26,026 bases of DNA from CAIZQW01 sp964459675 (GCA_964459675.1 CAYWNP010000026.1:1-26026); one strand, 5' to 3'; shown: positions 7,102 through 15,290, counted from the stretch's first letter. Program-made: numbers and translations. Notes: generated by a model from the letters alone, not told the origin.

Positions 7102-8702
7102 TTTTTTCTCCCAACACCCGGAGACGTTGACTTCAAAATTTTCATCACTTCTGGTTTTCTGACATAACCCAAACGATCCGCTGCCAATAAAACTTCCTTG
7201 GCCACCGGTAACGCCGCAGCAGCGCCAAAGCCCCCATTCTCAATCAACACGGTCACGACGATATTCGGATGCTTCTCCGGAGCCATGCAGGTAAACCACG
7301 CATGATCCTCTCCTCCGGGAACCTGAGCCGTGCCAGTCTTGCCACAGACATCTAACCCAGGCAGATTGCAGGCTCTGCCTGTCCCAGTGACCACGGCCTG
7401 CCTCAACATCGAGCGAACCTGTATGGCAACCGTGGACGAGCAGAGCGTATCCAGTTTTGTCACGGTCTCCGCCATATCCAAACGAGGAACCATTAAATCA
7501 CCATCGTTCGCAATGGCAGCGGTCATCGCAGCCACATGCAAGGGTGTCATGAGGATTTCCCCTTGGCCAATAGCGAGCATCGCCAATTTAGAACGCTGGT
7601 GAACAATAGGAGCATGACCGACTACGGTCTTCAGTGAATCACCCACGGACTTCATGTAGACCAGCGGTTCATTGATATGCAATCGCTTCATCATGGCGTT
7701 AAACGCCTCCGGACCGCAGGCCACCCCCAGTTGAGCAAAATAGACATTGGAGGAGTGAGTCAGAGCCTCCCGCATATTAAGGTTACCCCATCCAGGCCAG
7801 ACCGCGCCGCGACGTTCATAGGAAAAATATTCGCTGTCACGAATAGGCGGGGTATTATCAGCGGCGATATACCCCATACCAGGACAGGAGAAAATGGGTG
7901 CGCGGTTCTCCATCAGCGCTGTCGTTGCAATAATCATTTTAAAGAGGGATCCAGGCGGATAGACACCCTGTGTTGCCCGATTAAAAGCTGGCATGTTCTC
8001 CTCGATCGAGGCCGGGCCTGGGTCATGCGGATTAAATCCAGGCGAACTCGCCAACGCAAGAATCGTCCCTGTCATCGGGCGCATCACAATGACAACGCCC
8101 TTCCTGCCTCTCAGTAGATCAAACGCTGTCTCCTGCAATCGAGCATCGAGAGTCAGTGTGAGAGAGGGTCCCTCATCGGGACGACGCTTAAACAAATCTT
8201 TCGCCTTCTCAAGCGGATCCTCCTCTTGAAGATACCCATTCAAATAAGAGTCATAGAGCAACTCAATTCCAGTAATTCCGCAACGTGGATGGTAATAACC
8301 GACTGGATGGACAAAGGCATTTCCATACGGGTATCTACGCCCCCACATATCACCCGGTCGAGGTGCGGCAACCACAAGACCCCGGCAATCCAATATCGGG
8401 CCCCGCATAATCTGGCGTGCTGCAGGCGACGGACGCTTGTCATAACGACGCATATATCGAACAAAATCATTCCTGCTGAAACCGCCAATCTGCCACGTCA
8501 TTTGATAGCCCAATACCGCGATAAAAAGGAGGACAATACCTGTGCGAAGCATCCGATAGGTCATTTTGCCAGGCGCAGGAGAAGGCGCAAAGAGAATGAC
8601 CAACGTAACAATCCCGAAGAAGAAGAGGAAGGTCATCTTCACGACACGGACCACATCCTCATCGGGCAGGGCGTTTAAAAATTTATAGAAGAGATCTGTC
8701 AT
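7098..8702 (-). CDS. mrdA: Class B penicillin-binding protein, PBP2-like transpeptidase
   Basis: Peptidoglycan DD-transpeptidase, the presumed partner of the adjacent RodA. From the ATG at 8702 it is 534 residues. The active-site motifs are all present: SLFK (Ser252, Lys255), SSN (317-319) and KTG (455-457, in CGKTGTAQ). The short N-terminal pedestal domain includes GPILDCRG. Two hydrophobic spans are seen (about 22-40 and 52-70), whereas class B PBPs usually have one. I chose 8702 because its ATGA overlaps the stop of the upstream gene; an in-frame TTG at 8714 is less likely. A start at residue 47 would leave one span but has no visible ribosome-binding site. It is shorter than E. coli PBP2 (about 630) and resembles the PbpA type. 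Confidence 0.92.
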   Translation of the reverse strand: MTDLFYKFLNALPDEDVVRVVKMTFLFFFGIVTLVILFAPSPAPGKMTYRMLRTGIVLLFIAVLGYQMTWQIGGFSRNDFVRYMRRYDKRPSPAARQIMRGPILDCRGLVVAAPRPGDMWGRRYPYGNAFVHPVGYYHPRCGITGIELLYDSYLNGYLQEEDPLEKAKDLFKRRPDEGPSLTLTLDARLQETAFDLLRGRKGVVIVMRPMTGTILALASSPGFNPHDPGPASIEENMPAFNRATQGVYPPGSLFKMIIATTALMENRAPIFSCPGMGYIAADNTPPIRDSEYFSYERRGAVWPGWGNLNMREALTHSSNVYFAQLGVACGPEAFNAMMKRLHINEPLVYMKSVGDSLKTVVGHAPIVHQRSKLAMLAIGQGEILMTPLHVAAMTAAIANDGDLMVPRLDMAETVTKLDTLCSSTVAIQVRSMLRQAVVTGTGRACNLPGLDVCGKTGTAQVPGGEDHAWFTCMAPEKHPNIVVTVLIENGGFGAAAALPVAKEVLLAADRLGYVRKPEVMKILKSTSPGVGRKK

Positions 8703-9496
8703 TCGATGGCGCAAGCTTCGTTTTTAGAGGGAATCGCCTCGGCGGCGATCACTTGCTTCAGATCATAAATTCCTTGCGTGACATGGAACGGCGGCACGAA
8801 CAAGTACTCCTCTTCAGGCCAGACTCCATTAATCAGCTGATGAATCATGCGAATATTTCCGTTCTCCACCTTCCAGTCCCTGGCTGTGCCATCTTCCTCT
8901 AAGCGGGCACGTGCGCGTTCCATCGCTTCAGGGGTTGACGTCTCCGGCAGGTCAATGAAGAGGGCTGGCTCATCCTCCCTCACAGGGTGAAGCGTCTGCC
9001 AGATATACTTTGCGTTATCCTCGCCATAGCGCTCCACATAGGTTTCATAGGTGTCACCGATTGTGCCAAAAAAACCTCCCTCAGTCCGATAGGTCTCCAT
9101 ACCCCGTTCCAGATACCCCAGCGAAGAGAAGGGGCGACTCGGGTTTCCACCGAAGACTTCCTCATATCGCGCCACACTTCCCAAGAGCACCGTTGCACAA
9201 TCGTGTGCCCTTGGAATCACCAGTGGTGTCCGTCGTGAAACAAGTCCGACACCCGCATTTCCGCAGAGTCCATAGAGCAAGAGAATGGCATCATGGCGGA
9301 TATCCAGTGCATCCTCTTCATCAATCAAGGACTGGAGGCGCTCGCGCAGATGCGAGGGATTGACATGCATCCCCAGTTCCACAAAAACAGGATCAACCAG
9401 ATGGGACGTCTTCGAGAGACACCAACAAGCCTCACGCTGAAAGACATTACAGGCGATCAATTTTAATTTTAAACGTTTTTCGTTTGTCTCATTCAT
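8699..9496 (-). CDS. DUF1638 family protein
   Basis: A 265-residue soluble protein of the DUF1638 family, function unknown. Family marks are LIACNVFQRE near the start (residues 13-22), LLLYGLCGNAGVGL (about 72-85), the hallmark VIPRAHDCATVLLGSVARYEEVF (about 92-114) and NPSRPFSSLGY. Conserved His, Cys and Asp residues in PRAHDC suggest a metal or ligand site; that is inference. Established context elsewhere: DUF1638 genes often accompany corrinoid methyltransferase genes. Here it instead heads a cell-wall gene run, and its TGA overlaps the mrdA ATG, implying coupled translation. The start is ATG at 9496 with only weak Shine-Dalgarno signal (GGATAAG) upstream. Confidence 0.8.
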   Translation of the reverse strand: MNETNEKRLKLKLIACNVFQREACWCLSKTSHLVDPVFVELGMHVNPSHLRERLQSLIDEEDALDIRHDAILLLYGLCGNAGVGLVSRRTPLVIPRAHDCATVLLGSVARYEEVFGGNPSRPFSSLGYLERGMETYRTEGGFFGTIGDTYETYVERYGEDNAKYIWQTLHPVREDEPALFIDLPETSTPEAMERARARLEEDGTARDWKVENGNIRMIHQLINGVWPEEEYLFVPPFHVTQGIYDLKQVIAAEAIPSKNEACAIE

Positions 9497-9533
9497 TCTG
9501 TCTTATCCTTGCTGATAACTGCACCAATTTCTC

Positions 9534-9614
9534 TCGCACAAAGCCACGAAGCCATAAGAAAATTCGTATAAATTAAAACATTTCTCTTCTTTGTGGCCTT
9601 GTGTCTTTGTGCGA
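9534..9614. repeat. Imperfect inverted repeat of CTTTGTG-like words
   Basis: Left arm 9534-9560 and right arm 9587-9614 are near-complements (outer 10 bp TCGCACAAAG/CTTTGTGCGA exact), with a 26-nt AT-rich loop. The right arm itself repeats CTTTGTGGC, CTTGTGT, CTTTGTGCG, a degenerate 7-9 bp word. It lies between tsaC and the DUF1638 gene, both on the minus strand, and could form a long hairpin in RNA. Confidence 0.7.
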
Positions 9615-9635
9615 TACAGTTCTTCATTTTCTACT

Positions 9636-10223
9636 TCAACCCCCAACGCATCCGAAAATGTCATTCGACGAAATTGCCCCTTCGCGAAGGACCGTCAGCA
9701 CCCCCTCCTTCGTGACCTTGACCACGGTACTCGGAACGCCTCCAGGGGATACACCATCGTCCAAAACCAAATCTGCTTCCAGCCCGACCTCCTTGAGCGC
9801 GGAGACTGCAGAGAGCGCTGGCATCTCACCACTCAAATTGGCACTCGTCACCCGCAGGACACCCCCACAGGCGACAAGGAGCTCGCAAGCACCCTCATGG
9901 GCTGGAACGCGAAACCCTTCAAACGTCTCTCCGCAGGGCAGGACTAAGGTCAGCGCTCCTGGCCAATAGCGTTCCGCCAGCTTCTGCGCCACAGGGGGAA
10001 ATTCCGCACCAAAGCGTACAACCGCAGCAGGATCCGAGGCGAGAAGCGCAATCGGTTTTCCTGTCGGCCTTCCCTTGATGGTAAAGATCCGAGCGATCGC
10101 CTCTGGCCGTTCCGGATGCGCAGCAATGCCATAGACCGTGTCGGTAGGGAGCACAACCACACCCCCGTTATTTAAAACAGAGGCGGCCGTGACGATACTT
10201 GAAGAGGAAAGAGGTAATATCAT
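9636..10223 (-). CDS. tsaC: Threonylcarbamoyl-AMP synthase (Sua5/YciO/YrdC family)
   Basis: A 195-residue YrdC-domain protein, predicted to make threonylcarbamoyl-AMP from threonine, bicarbonate and ATP for the t6A modification of tRNA position 37. Visible motifs are GGVVVLPTDTVYGIAA (ATP/threonine pocket), the KGRPTGKPIALL loop (Lys, Arg and Lys that bind nucleotide and bicarbonate), YWPGALTLVLP, and SANLSGE. It has only the YrdC domain with no Sua5 C-terminal extension. I use ATG 10223, at the family's usual length; ATGs further upstream at 10307-10316 would add about 30 unrelated residues and run through the promoter. The paralogous YciO cannot be wholly excluded. Confidence 0.88.
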   Translation of the reverse strand: MILPLSSSSIVTAASVLNNGGVVVLPTDTVYGIAAHPERPEAIARIFTIKGRPTGKPIALLASDPAAVVRFGAEFPPVAQKLAERYWPGALTLVLPCGETFEGFRVPAHEGACELLVACGGVLRVTSANLSGEMPALSAVSALKEVGLEADLVLDDGVSPGGVPSTVVKVTKEGVLTVLREGAISSNDIFGCVGG

Positions 10224-10256
10224 GAGTGATCCGTATTCCAAATTTGACAGTTTCTT

Positions 10257-10285
10257 AGTATACCTTACTTGCCTTTTAACCGCAA
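10257..10285 (-). promoter_or_regulatory. Promoter for tsaC
   Basis: On the minus strand TTGCGG (10285-10280) and TATACT (10262-10257) are spaced by 17 bp, giving an expected start near 10250 and a leader of about 27 nt. It overlaps the divergent epimerase promoter by 17 bp. Confidence 0.55.
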
Positions 10286-10297
10286 GACCGCTATAGT
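10269..10297 (+). promoter_or_regulatory. Promoter for the epimerase gene
   Basis: TTGCCT (10269-10274) and TATAGT (10292-10297) are spaced by 17 bp, placing the start near 10304, just before the AAGGG ribosome-binding site and ATG at 10322. Confidence 0.55.
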
Positions 10298-10321
10298 AAA
10301 TGAACATTAAGGGCAAATAAT

Positions 10322-11362
10322 ATGAAGAAAGTATTTGTAACAGGCGGCAGCGGTTTTTTGGGTATTAATCTGATTCGATTCCTGCGAAGCAAGGGTATCA
10401 CGGATATTACCTCCCTTGACCTTGTCCCCTTTGACTACCCCGAAAAGAATGAGGTGAACGCCATCGTCGGAGACATCCGCGACGTTCCAACGCTACGCGC
10501 CGCCATGAGGGGCGCAGACTGGGTCATCCATACTGCTGCGGCGCTTCCCCTCTACTCTGAGCAGGACATCATGACGACGGACGTTGATGGCACGCGTAAT
10601 GTGCTTACGGCCGCCCTCGAGTTCGGTGTGGACCGCATGGTGATGATCTCCTCGACGGCTGTCTATGGTATCCCCGATCACCATCCCCTCTTCGAAACCG
10701 ATAAACTCATCGGGGTCGGCCCCTATGGAAAGGCCAAGATCATGGCCGAAGAAGTCTGTGTTGAGTTCAGATCCAAAGGTCTCTGTGTGCCGATCATTCG
10801 TCCAAAATCCTTTATTGGTCCTGAACGTCTAGGTGTCTTCGCCCTCTTTTATGACTGGGCTCATACCGGACATGGCTTCCCAATGATCGGAAGCGGTAAA
10901 AACCGTTATCAGCTTCTGGACGTCGAGGATCTCTGCGGCGCCATCTGGCTGACCTTGACCCAAGAGCGGGCGATTGTTAATGACACCTTCAACATCGGAG
11001 CCAAACTTTTCACCACCATGCGCGAAGATTACCAAGCGGTCCTCGATAAGGCAGGCTTTGGCAAGAAGATCAGAGGATTCCCTGCAACCCCAATGATCTG
11101 GACGCTCCGTTTCTTAGAGCTCCTTCATCTCTCACCCTTGTATAAATGGGTCTACGAGACAGCCTGCGAAGATTCGTTTGTCAGCATCGAGAAGGCTGAG
11201 CGCATTTTAGGCTATGCCCCCAAGTATTCCAACAAAGATGCACTTGTACACAACTTCGACTGGTACGTGGGCAACCTCGAATCGTTCAAGAACGCCTCGG
11301 GTGTCTCACACCGCGTGCCGTGGAAGCAAGGCATCTTGCGTTTCGTCAAAATCTTCTTTTAG
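10322..11362 (+). CDS. NAD-dependent epimerase/dehydratase (extended SDR)
   Basis: A 346-residue extended short-chain dehydrogenase/reductase. The N-terminus holds the Rossmann motif VTGGSGFLG (residues 6-14), then DxxD-like GDIRD, HTAA (about 70-73), and the active site: SSTAVYG with Ser110/111 and the YxxxK pair Tyr135/Lys139 in GPYGKAK. IRPKSFIGPERLG fits the sugar-nucleotide or sterol-type substrate loop of the 3beta-HSD/UDP-glucose-4-epimerase branch. The C-terminal third is divergent and the final residues (LRFVKIFF) are basic and hydrophobic. The substrate cannot be assigned. It is a single-gene unit with its own promoter, diverging from tsaC. AAGGG lies eight bases before the ATG. Confidence 0.88.
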   Translation: MKKVFVTGGSGFLGINLIRFLRSKGITDITSLDLVPFDYPEKNEVNAIVGDIRDVPTLRAAMRGADWVIHTAAALPLYSEQDIMTTDVDGTRNVLTAALEFGVDRMVMISSTAVYGIPDHHPLFETDKLIGVGPYGKAKIMAEEVCVEFRSKGLCVPIIRPKSFIGPERLGVFALFYDWAHTGHGFPMIGSGKNRYQLLDVEDLCGAIWLTLTQERAIVNDTFNIGAKLFTTMREDYQAVLDKAGFGKKIRGFPATPMIWTLRFLELLHLSPLYKWVYETACEDSFVSIEKAERILGYAPKYSNKDALVHNFDWYVGNLESFKNASGVSHRVPWKQGILRFVKIFF

Positions 11363-11504
11363 AGCATTCCATTTGTTGCCGAGTCCCTCACAGAGGCACA
11401 GAGGTCACAGAGGAGTCAGAACAACCGAATGAAATTGTTTTACTCCGTGAGCTCTGTGGGCTCTGTGAGAAAGAAATAGCTAAGCTTTTTAAGAAGATGC
11501 TCTA
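11360..11504. repeat. Nested inverted repeat of CACAGAGG words between convergent genes
   Basis: Arms 11387-11416 and 11442-11469 are near-complements. The left arm is CACAGAGG repeated about three times at 8-9 bp; the right arm has two 9-bp copies of GCTCTGTGG/A. An outer exact 8-bp pair, TAGAGCAT (11360-11367) and ATGCTCTA (11497-11504), includes both flanking stop codons. The unit fills the whole gap between the epimerase and UroD-like genes and may act as a bidirectional terminator, though no T-tract follows it. Confidence 0.7.
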
Positions 11505-12767
11505 GCGCGAGCGATACGCGTTTAAGACCTCGAACATGGCGAGGAGATTTTCGATCGGCGTCTTGGCCTGCACATTGTGGATGGCGTTGAAGACGAAGCC
11601 ACCGCCAGGCGCAAAGACATCAATGCGGCGCTTGACTTCATCACGAACCTCTTGAGGCGTACCGAACGGCAGTGTCTTCTGCGTATCCACGCCACCGCCC
11701 CAGAAGGTGAGGGACTTCCCATAACGCTTCTTGAGTTCCTGTGCATCCATGTTCTGAGCCGAGCACTGAACCGGATTCAGAATATCGAACTCAGCCTCCA
11801 CAATCAGATCGAGCAGCGGCATGATACTGCCGCAACTGTGCATGAAGGTCTTCCATTTCGTATTGGCATGAATCCATCCATTCACCCGCTTCTGATAGGG
11901 CAGGAAGAGCTCTCTGTACTGTTCAGGTGAACAGAAGGGACCGTTCTGCGTTCCAAAGTCGGTTCCATTGGTTTGGATCACGGAGATCCGATTCCCCACA
12001 GCCGCATACAACCGCTTTAAGTTCTCAATCGCAACCTCTGCCTGATAGTCGAAGATCGCCTTAATATAATCAGGACGCATGACGAGTGAAACATACCACT
12101 CCTCGATATCGCGAATGCCCTTGGGCTCCTTCAAGAACGTTGCAGGCACCAGCGCTATATCGCCAAAAGTCAACCCGCCAAAGGTGCAAAAGAGGGCTCT
12201 CGTTGTTTGCTCGTGGAGCTCACGCGCACGTTGCTCATAGAGCGCAAGTTCAGCGGTAGCGATAGGTGTGAACTCCTCGGTATTGTCCGAAACCTGTAGC
12301 GTATCATCATCAACAGGATATTGGCGAATGATCGCATCAAAAAAGTCGCCACCCTCTGGCATCTTGGCACAGGGACCTACCGAGCGGTCATCACCTGGGT
12401 ACTGGAAGATCTCGCCATTGGCTTCAGGCGTTGTGTTAAAGCCCTCTGGCACCAAGACGGGCGTTCCATCCCGCAACGTCCACTCCTTGAAGTTTTTTGC
12501 AGGAAAACCAAACATGGTCCCCGTGCCATACAAGCCAACCGTATCCGTACCCAAAGCTTGTGACAACGCATTGTCCACTTCGCCCAACATTTGATAGGTT
12601 TCAACCACCTTCACTGGAGTCCCTGGCTTATCCAACCCCAGCTTTTGTCGAAGCTGATAAATGATGCTGACATGAATGCCCGTCTGAAATCCACCACCAA
12701 AATCAACAGCCAGTTGATCAGGTTCAAAATGGCGGGTTGTTGCTTCGATACGTTCGCGTGATGTCAT
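11502..12767 (-). CDS. UroD/MtaA-family protein
   Basis: A 421-residue TIM-barrel protein of the uroporphyrinogen decarboxylase superfamily. It is longer than true HemE (about 350) and lacks the HemE N-terminal PVWxMRQAGR motif, so it is not a haem enzyme. It has MHSCGSI (His310, Cys312), the zinc-binding pair of the MtaA/CmuA methyltransferase branch, and WGGGVDTQ. Where MtaA has its third ligand, a late Cys, this protein reads FNAIHNVQAKTP, so His397 may substitute. Likely role: zinc-dependent transfer of a methyl or similar group; substrate unknown. It begins 20 bp after the MFS sugar-porter stop with a strong GAGGAGAA, so the two form an operon. Confidence 0.85.
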   Translation of the reverse strand: MTSRERIEATTRHFEPDQLAVDFGGGFQTGIHVSIIYQLRQKLGLDKPGTPVKVVETYQMLGEVDNALSQALGTDTVGLYGTGTMFGFPAKNFKEWTLRDGTPVLVPEGFNTTPEANGEIFQYPGDDRSVGPCAKMPEGGDFFDAIIRQYPVDDDTLQVSDNTEEFTPIATAELALYEQRARELHEQTTRALFCTFGGLTFGDIALVPATFLKEPKGIRDIEEWYVSLVMRPDYIKAIFDYQAEVAIENLKRLYAAVGNRISVIQTNGTDFGTQNGPFCSPEQYRELFLPYQKRVNGWIHANTKWKTFMHSCGSIMPLLDLIVEAEFDILNPVQCSAQNMDAQELKKRYGKSLTFWGGGVDTQKTLPFGTPQEVRDEVKRRIDVFAPGGGFVFNAIHNVQAKTPIENLLAMFEVLNAYRSR

Positions 12768-12787
12768 CTATTTCTCCTCGTTTCCGA

Positions 12788-14173
12788 TTAATCTGCCAAT
12801 CCTCGCTCGATCTCTTCGAGTGACTTACCTTTGGTTTCGGGTATCTTGAAGAAGACAAATACAAATCCTGCGAAGCAGATCACCGCATAGAGCCAGAAAG
12901 TCTTTGCAGTACCCAACTCAGCGTTCAGGATCGGGAAGGTGTAGGTCAAAATGAAGCAGGCGATCCAGAGCGCCGACACGGCCACAGAGATGGCCGCACC
13001 GCGAATCCGATTCGGAAAGATCTCAGAGATCAATACCCAGGTAATTGGCGCCAGTGACATGGCATAACAACCCAGCGAGCACAAGGTAAAGATTAAGACT
13101 GAAAGCCCCTTCAGTTGCAGGACGTAGGCTGCCCCAATCAAGACGTGCGAAATTCCGATTCCCGCGCAGCCGATCAGCATAAGGGGACGCCTTCCAAAGC
13201 GATCCACCATGCCAATGGCGAACAACGTGAACACCAAGTTGATCGTACCCGTGATGACGATATTAAACATGACGTCATTGACACCGTAGCCCGCAGACTT
13301 ATAGATCTCTTCCGCATAGTTGAAGAGCACATTGATACCGCTCCACTGCTGGAGCACGGCCAATGCAATACCCACGAGCAAGACTTTGCGCATTTTAGGT
13401 ACCATCAAGTCGCTGAAACGGACCTGTGCGACCTCTTCACTGACGATCGTCTCCTGAATGTTTGCAACCTCTTCATCCGCATATTCCTGACCGCCGATTT
13501 TCGACAGGATTTTTCGCGCTAAATCTGGCTTCCCGTTTTTGATCAGCCAGCGCGGACTCTCCGGCACCAGCAAAGCGCCGATAAAGAAGAGCAACGAAGG
13601 CGCCGCAACTGCTGTAAACATCCAGCGCCACCCTAATTGTCCGTTCCAGGACTGGCGGATCATCTCCGCGGTCGCACCGTCAGCCACCTTCTCGGCGATC
13701 AACATGTTGGCGATCTGCGCCCCGAGAATACCAAAGACAATCGTCAGCTGGTTGATGGCCACAAGCCTGCCCCGCATGTGGGCTGGAGCCACTTCGGCGA
13801 TATACATGGGAGAAAGGTTGGAGGCCATTCCGATGGCCACGCCACCCACGATACGCCAAACAACAAATGCGAAAAAGCTATCTGCCCATCCCGTAAGAAC
13901 GGAAGAAACCGCAAAGAGAAACGCCGAAACCAGAAGCAATTTTTTGCGTCCAAAGCGGTCGCTCAACACACCGGAAACCATTGAGCCTAACAGACAGCCT
14001 AGTAAGGCACAGCTATTAGCCCAACCGATCTGGGCTCCACTCGTCAGATTGAAGAACTTTTCGAAGAACGGCTTAGCTCCGCCAATGACCACCCAGTCAT
14101 AACCAAACAGCAGTCCACCCATCGCCGCAACGAGGCAAATTGTCCAGATATACCGCATCTGATATACTCTCAT
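12788..14173 (-). CDS. MFS sugar porter (XylE/GLUT-like symporter)
   Basis: A 461-residue, 12-span inner-membrane transporter of the sugar porter family. Family signatures are plain: GGLLFGYDWVVIGGA in span 1, SDRFGRKK in loop 2-3, PESPRWLIKNGK in the central loop, LQQWSGINVLFNYAEEIY in span 7, VDRFGRRP in loop 8-9, and PETKGKSLEEIE at the C-terminus. The span-7 QQxxGxN motif is the sugar-binding site, so a proton-coupled monosaccharide or polyol is the likely cargo. The start is ATG with AAGGAGAG six bases upstream. It precedes the UroD-like gene in one operon, hinting that the imported compound or a derivative feeds that enzyme. Confidence 0.93.
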   Translation of the reverse strand: MRVYQMRYIWTICLVAAMGGLLFGYDWVVIGGAKPFFEKFFNLTSGAQIGWANSCALLGCLLGSMVSGVLSDRFGRKKLLLVSAFLFAVSSVLTGWADSFFAFVVWRIVGGVAIGMASNLSPMYIAEVAPAHMRGRLVAINQLTIVFGILGAQIANMLIAEKVADGATAEMIRQSWNGQLGWRWMFTAVAAPSLLFFIGALLVPESPRWLIKNGKPDLARKILSKIGGQEYADEEVANIQETIVSEEVAQVRFSDLMVPKMRKVLLVGIALAVLQQWSGINVLFNYAEEIYKSAGYGVNDVMFNIVITGTINLVFTLFAIGMVDRFGRRPLMLIGCAGIGISHVLIGAAYVLQLKGLSVLIFTLCSLGCYAMSLAPITWVLISEIFPNRIRGAAISVAVSALWIACFILTYTFPILNAELGTAKTFWLYAVICFAGFVFVFFKIPETKGKSLEEIERGLAD

Positions 14174-14362
14174 CGTGCACTCTCCTTACGCTCAGCAGGC
14201 CATGCCTTTATTAGCACAGCAGAATTGTGAGTAAGTTACCAGATCAAGAGAGCGGAGGCAAACTCATTCGATTCTCATCCGGTTTTCTCTTCTGCCGGCC
14301 TTAGCGATGCATTCCCAGCGGATACAACTTTGAAATGGACAATTCAACTAAAATCACAGATA

Positions 14363-15181
14363 ATGCAAAAACTTTTAATGAACCTCGAACAGATCAAAAA
14401 GTGGAGTAAACGGATCGCCCTTGATGTCCTCATCATCTGCGTCGGACAATATCTGCTTCTGATTCTCTATGGCTTCTTCGCCATCGACACCCTGATGTTC
14501 GCGCCCAACACGCCTGCCTACACTTGGCAGACACCCTTTATCAGGGATATTGGAGTCACCGCCCCCCTGGCGGCCTATTGGCGTCCGACCTCGAACGCAA
14601 CAGTGACGATTCTGCATAGCCATGGGAATGCCGAGGAGATCGCCGACATCACGGAGTTCTTTGAAGCTTATGCAGCTGCAGGGCTGAATGTTCTGGCCTA
14701 CGATTACCCTGGCTATGGGTTAAGTGCCGGGAAGCCCACGGAAAAAACCTGCTATCAGGCAGCGGAGAGGGCTTACGCCTTTCTCACGCAAGAGATGAAG
14801 ATCCCTCCGGAGACCATTATCGTGCTCGGGCGCTCCCTGGGAAGTGGCCCCGCCTGCTATCTTGCAGAAAAATACCCGATCAAGGGGCTGATCATCGAGT
14901 CAGGCTTTCTGAGTGCCCCGCGAGTGGTCACACGGTACCGTATCCTTCCTTTCGACGCCTTCCCCAATGCAACACGAATCCCGCGGATCACATGCCCCAA
15001 ACTCTTTTTGCACGGCACTGAAGACCCTGTCATCCCCTTCTGGCATGGCCGGCAATTGCACGAAAGTTCCCTTGGAATGAAGGAATTTTACTGGATTCAG
15101 GGAGGCGGCCACAACGATCTGCAATCCGTACTGGGTATAAAAAACTACGTTGCACGCATTCACGCCTTCTCTGTAAAATAA
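14363..15181 (+). CDS. Membrane-anchored alpha/beta-hydrolase, ABHD17/Bem46-like
   Basis: From the ATG at 14363 this is 272 residues. A basic N-terminus is followed by one hydrophobic span (about 19-40), then an alpha/beta-hydrolase domain: HSHGNAEE (oxyanion region), YDYPGYGLSAGKPTE (the Bem46/ABHD17 hallmark), nucleophile elbow GRSLGSGPA with Ser158, FLHGTEDPVIPF carrying the acid Asp, and catalytic His in GGGHND. Family members are serine hydrolases, some of them depalmitoylases; the bacterial substrate is unknown. The start is uncertain: no clear ribosome-binding site precedes 14363, a TTG at 14330 or an ATG at 14378. The 156 bp between this gene and the divergent MFS gene show no convincing promoter. 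Confidence 0.82.
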   Translation: MQKLLMNLEQIKKWSKRIALDVLIICVGQYLLLILYGFFAIDTLMFAPNTPAYTWQTPFIRDIGVTAPLAAYWRPTSNATVTILHSHGNAEEIADITEFFEAYAAAGLNVLAYDYPGYGLSAGKPTEKTCYQAAERAYAFLTQEMKIPPETIIVLGRSLGSGPACYLAEKYPIKGLIIESGFLSAPRVVTRYRILPFDAFPNATRIPRITCPKLFLHGTEDPVIPFWHGRQLHESSLGMKEFYWIQGGGHNDLQSVLGIKNYVARIHAFSVK

Positions 15182-15200
15182 CAATTATCTGTTTGCGTGA

Positions 15201-15241
15201 AAAGAGGTTACATCATAAATAATCTCGTTTAAAACCTCTTT
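15201..15241. repeat. 9-bp inverted repeat after the hydrolase gene
   Basis: AAAGAGGTT (15201-15209) and AACCTCTTT (15233-15241) could pair across a 23-nt AT-rich loop about 20 bp past the stop. It is a weak terminator candidate. The rest of the gap (15182-15458) holds the promoter-terminator unit at 15291-15384 and a -10 box at 15423. Confidence 0.35.
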
Positions 15242-15290
15242 CCTCTGACCAAAAATAACCACAAAAACAATTTTTTCTAAAAATTTAGGG

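Noticed and set aside
11502..12767. True uroporphyrinogen decarboxylase (hemE)
   Set aside because: It is too long and lacks the HemE N-terminal arginine motif; it has the HxC pair of the methyltransferase branch and a transporter partner rather than haem genes.
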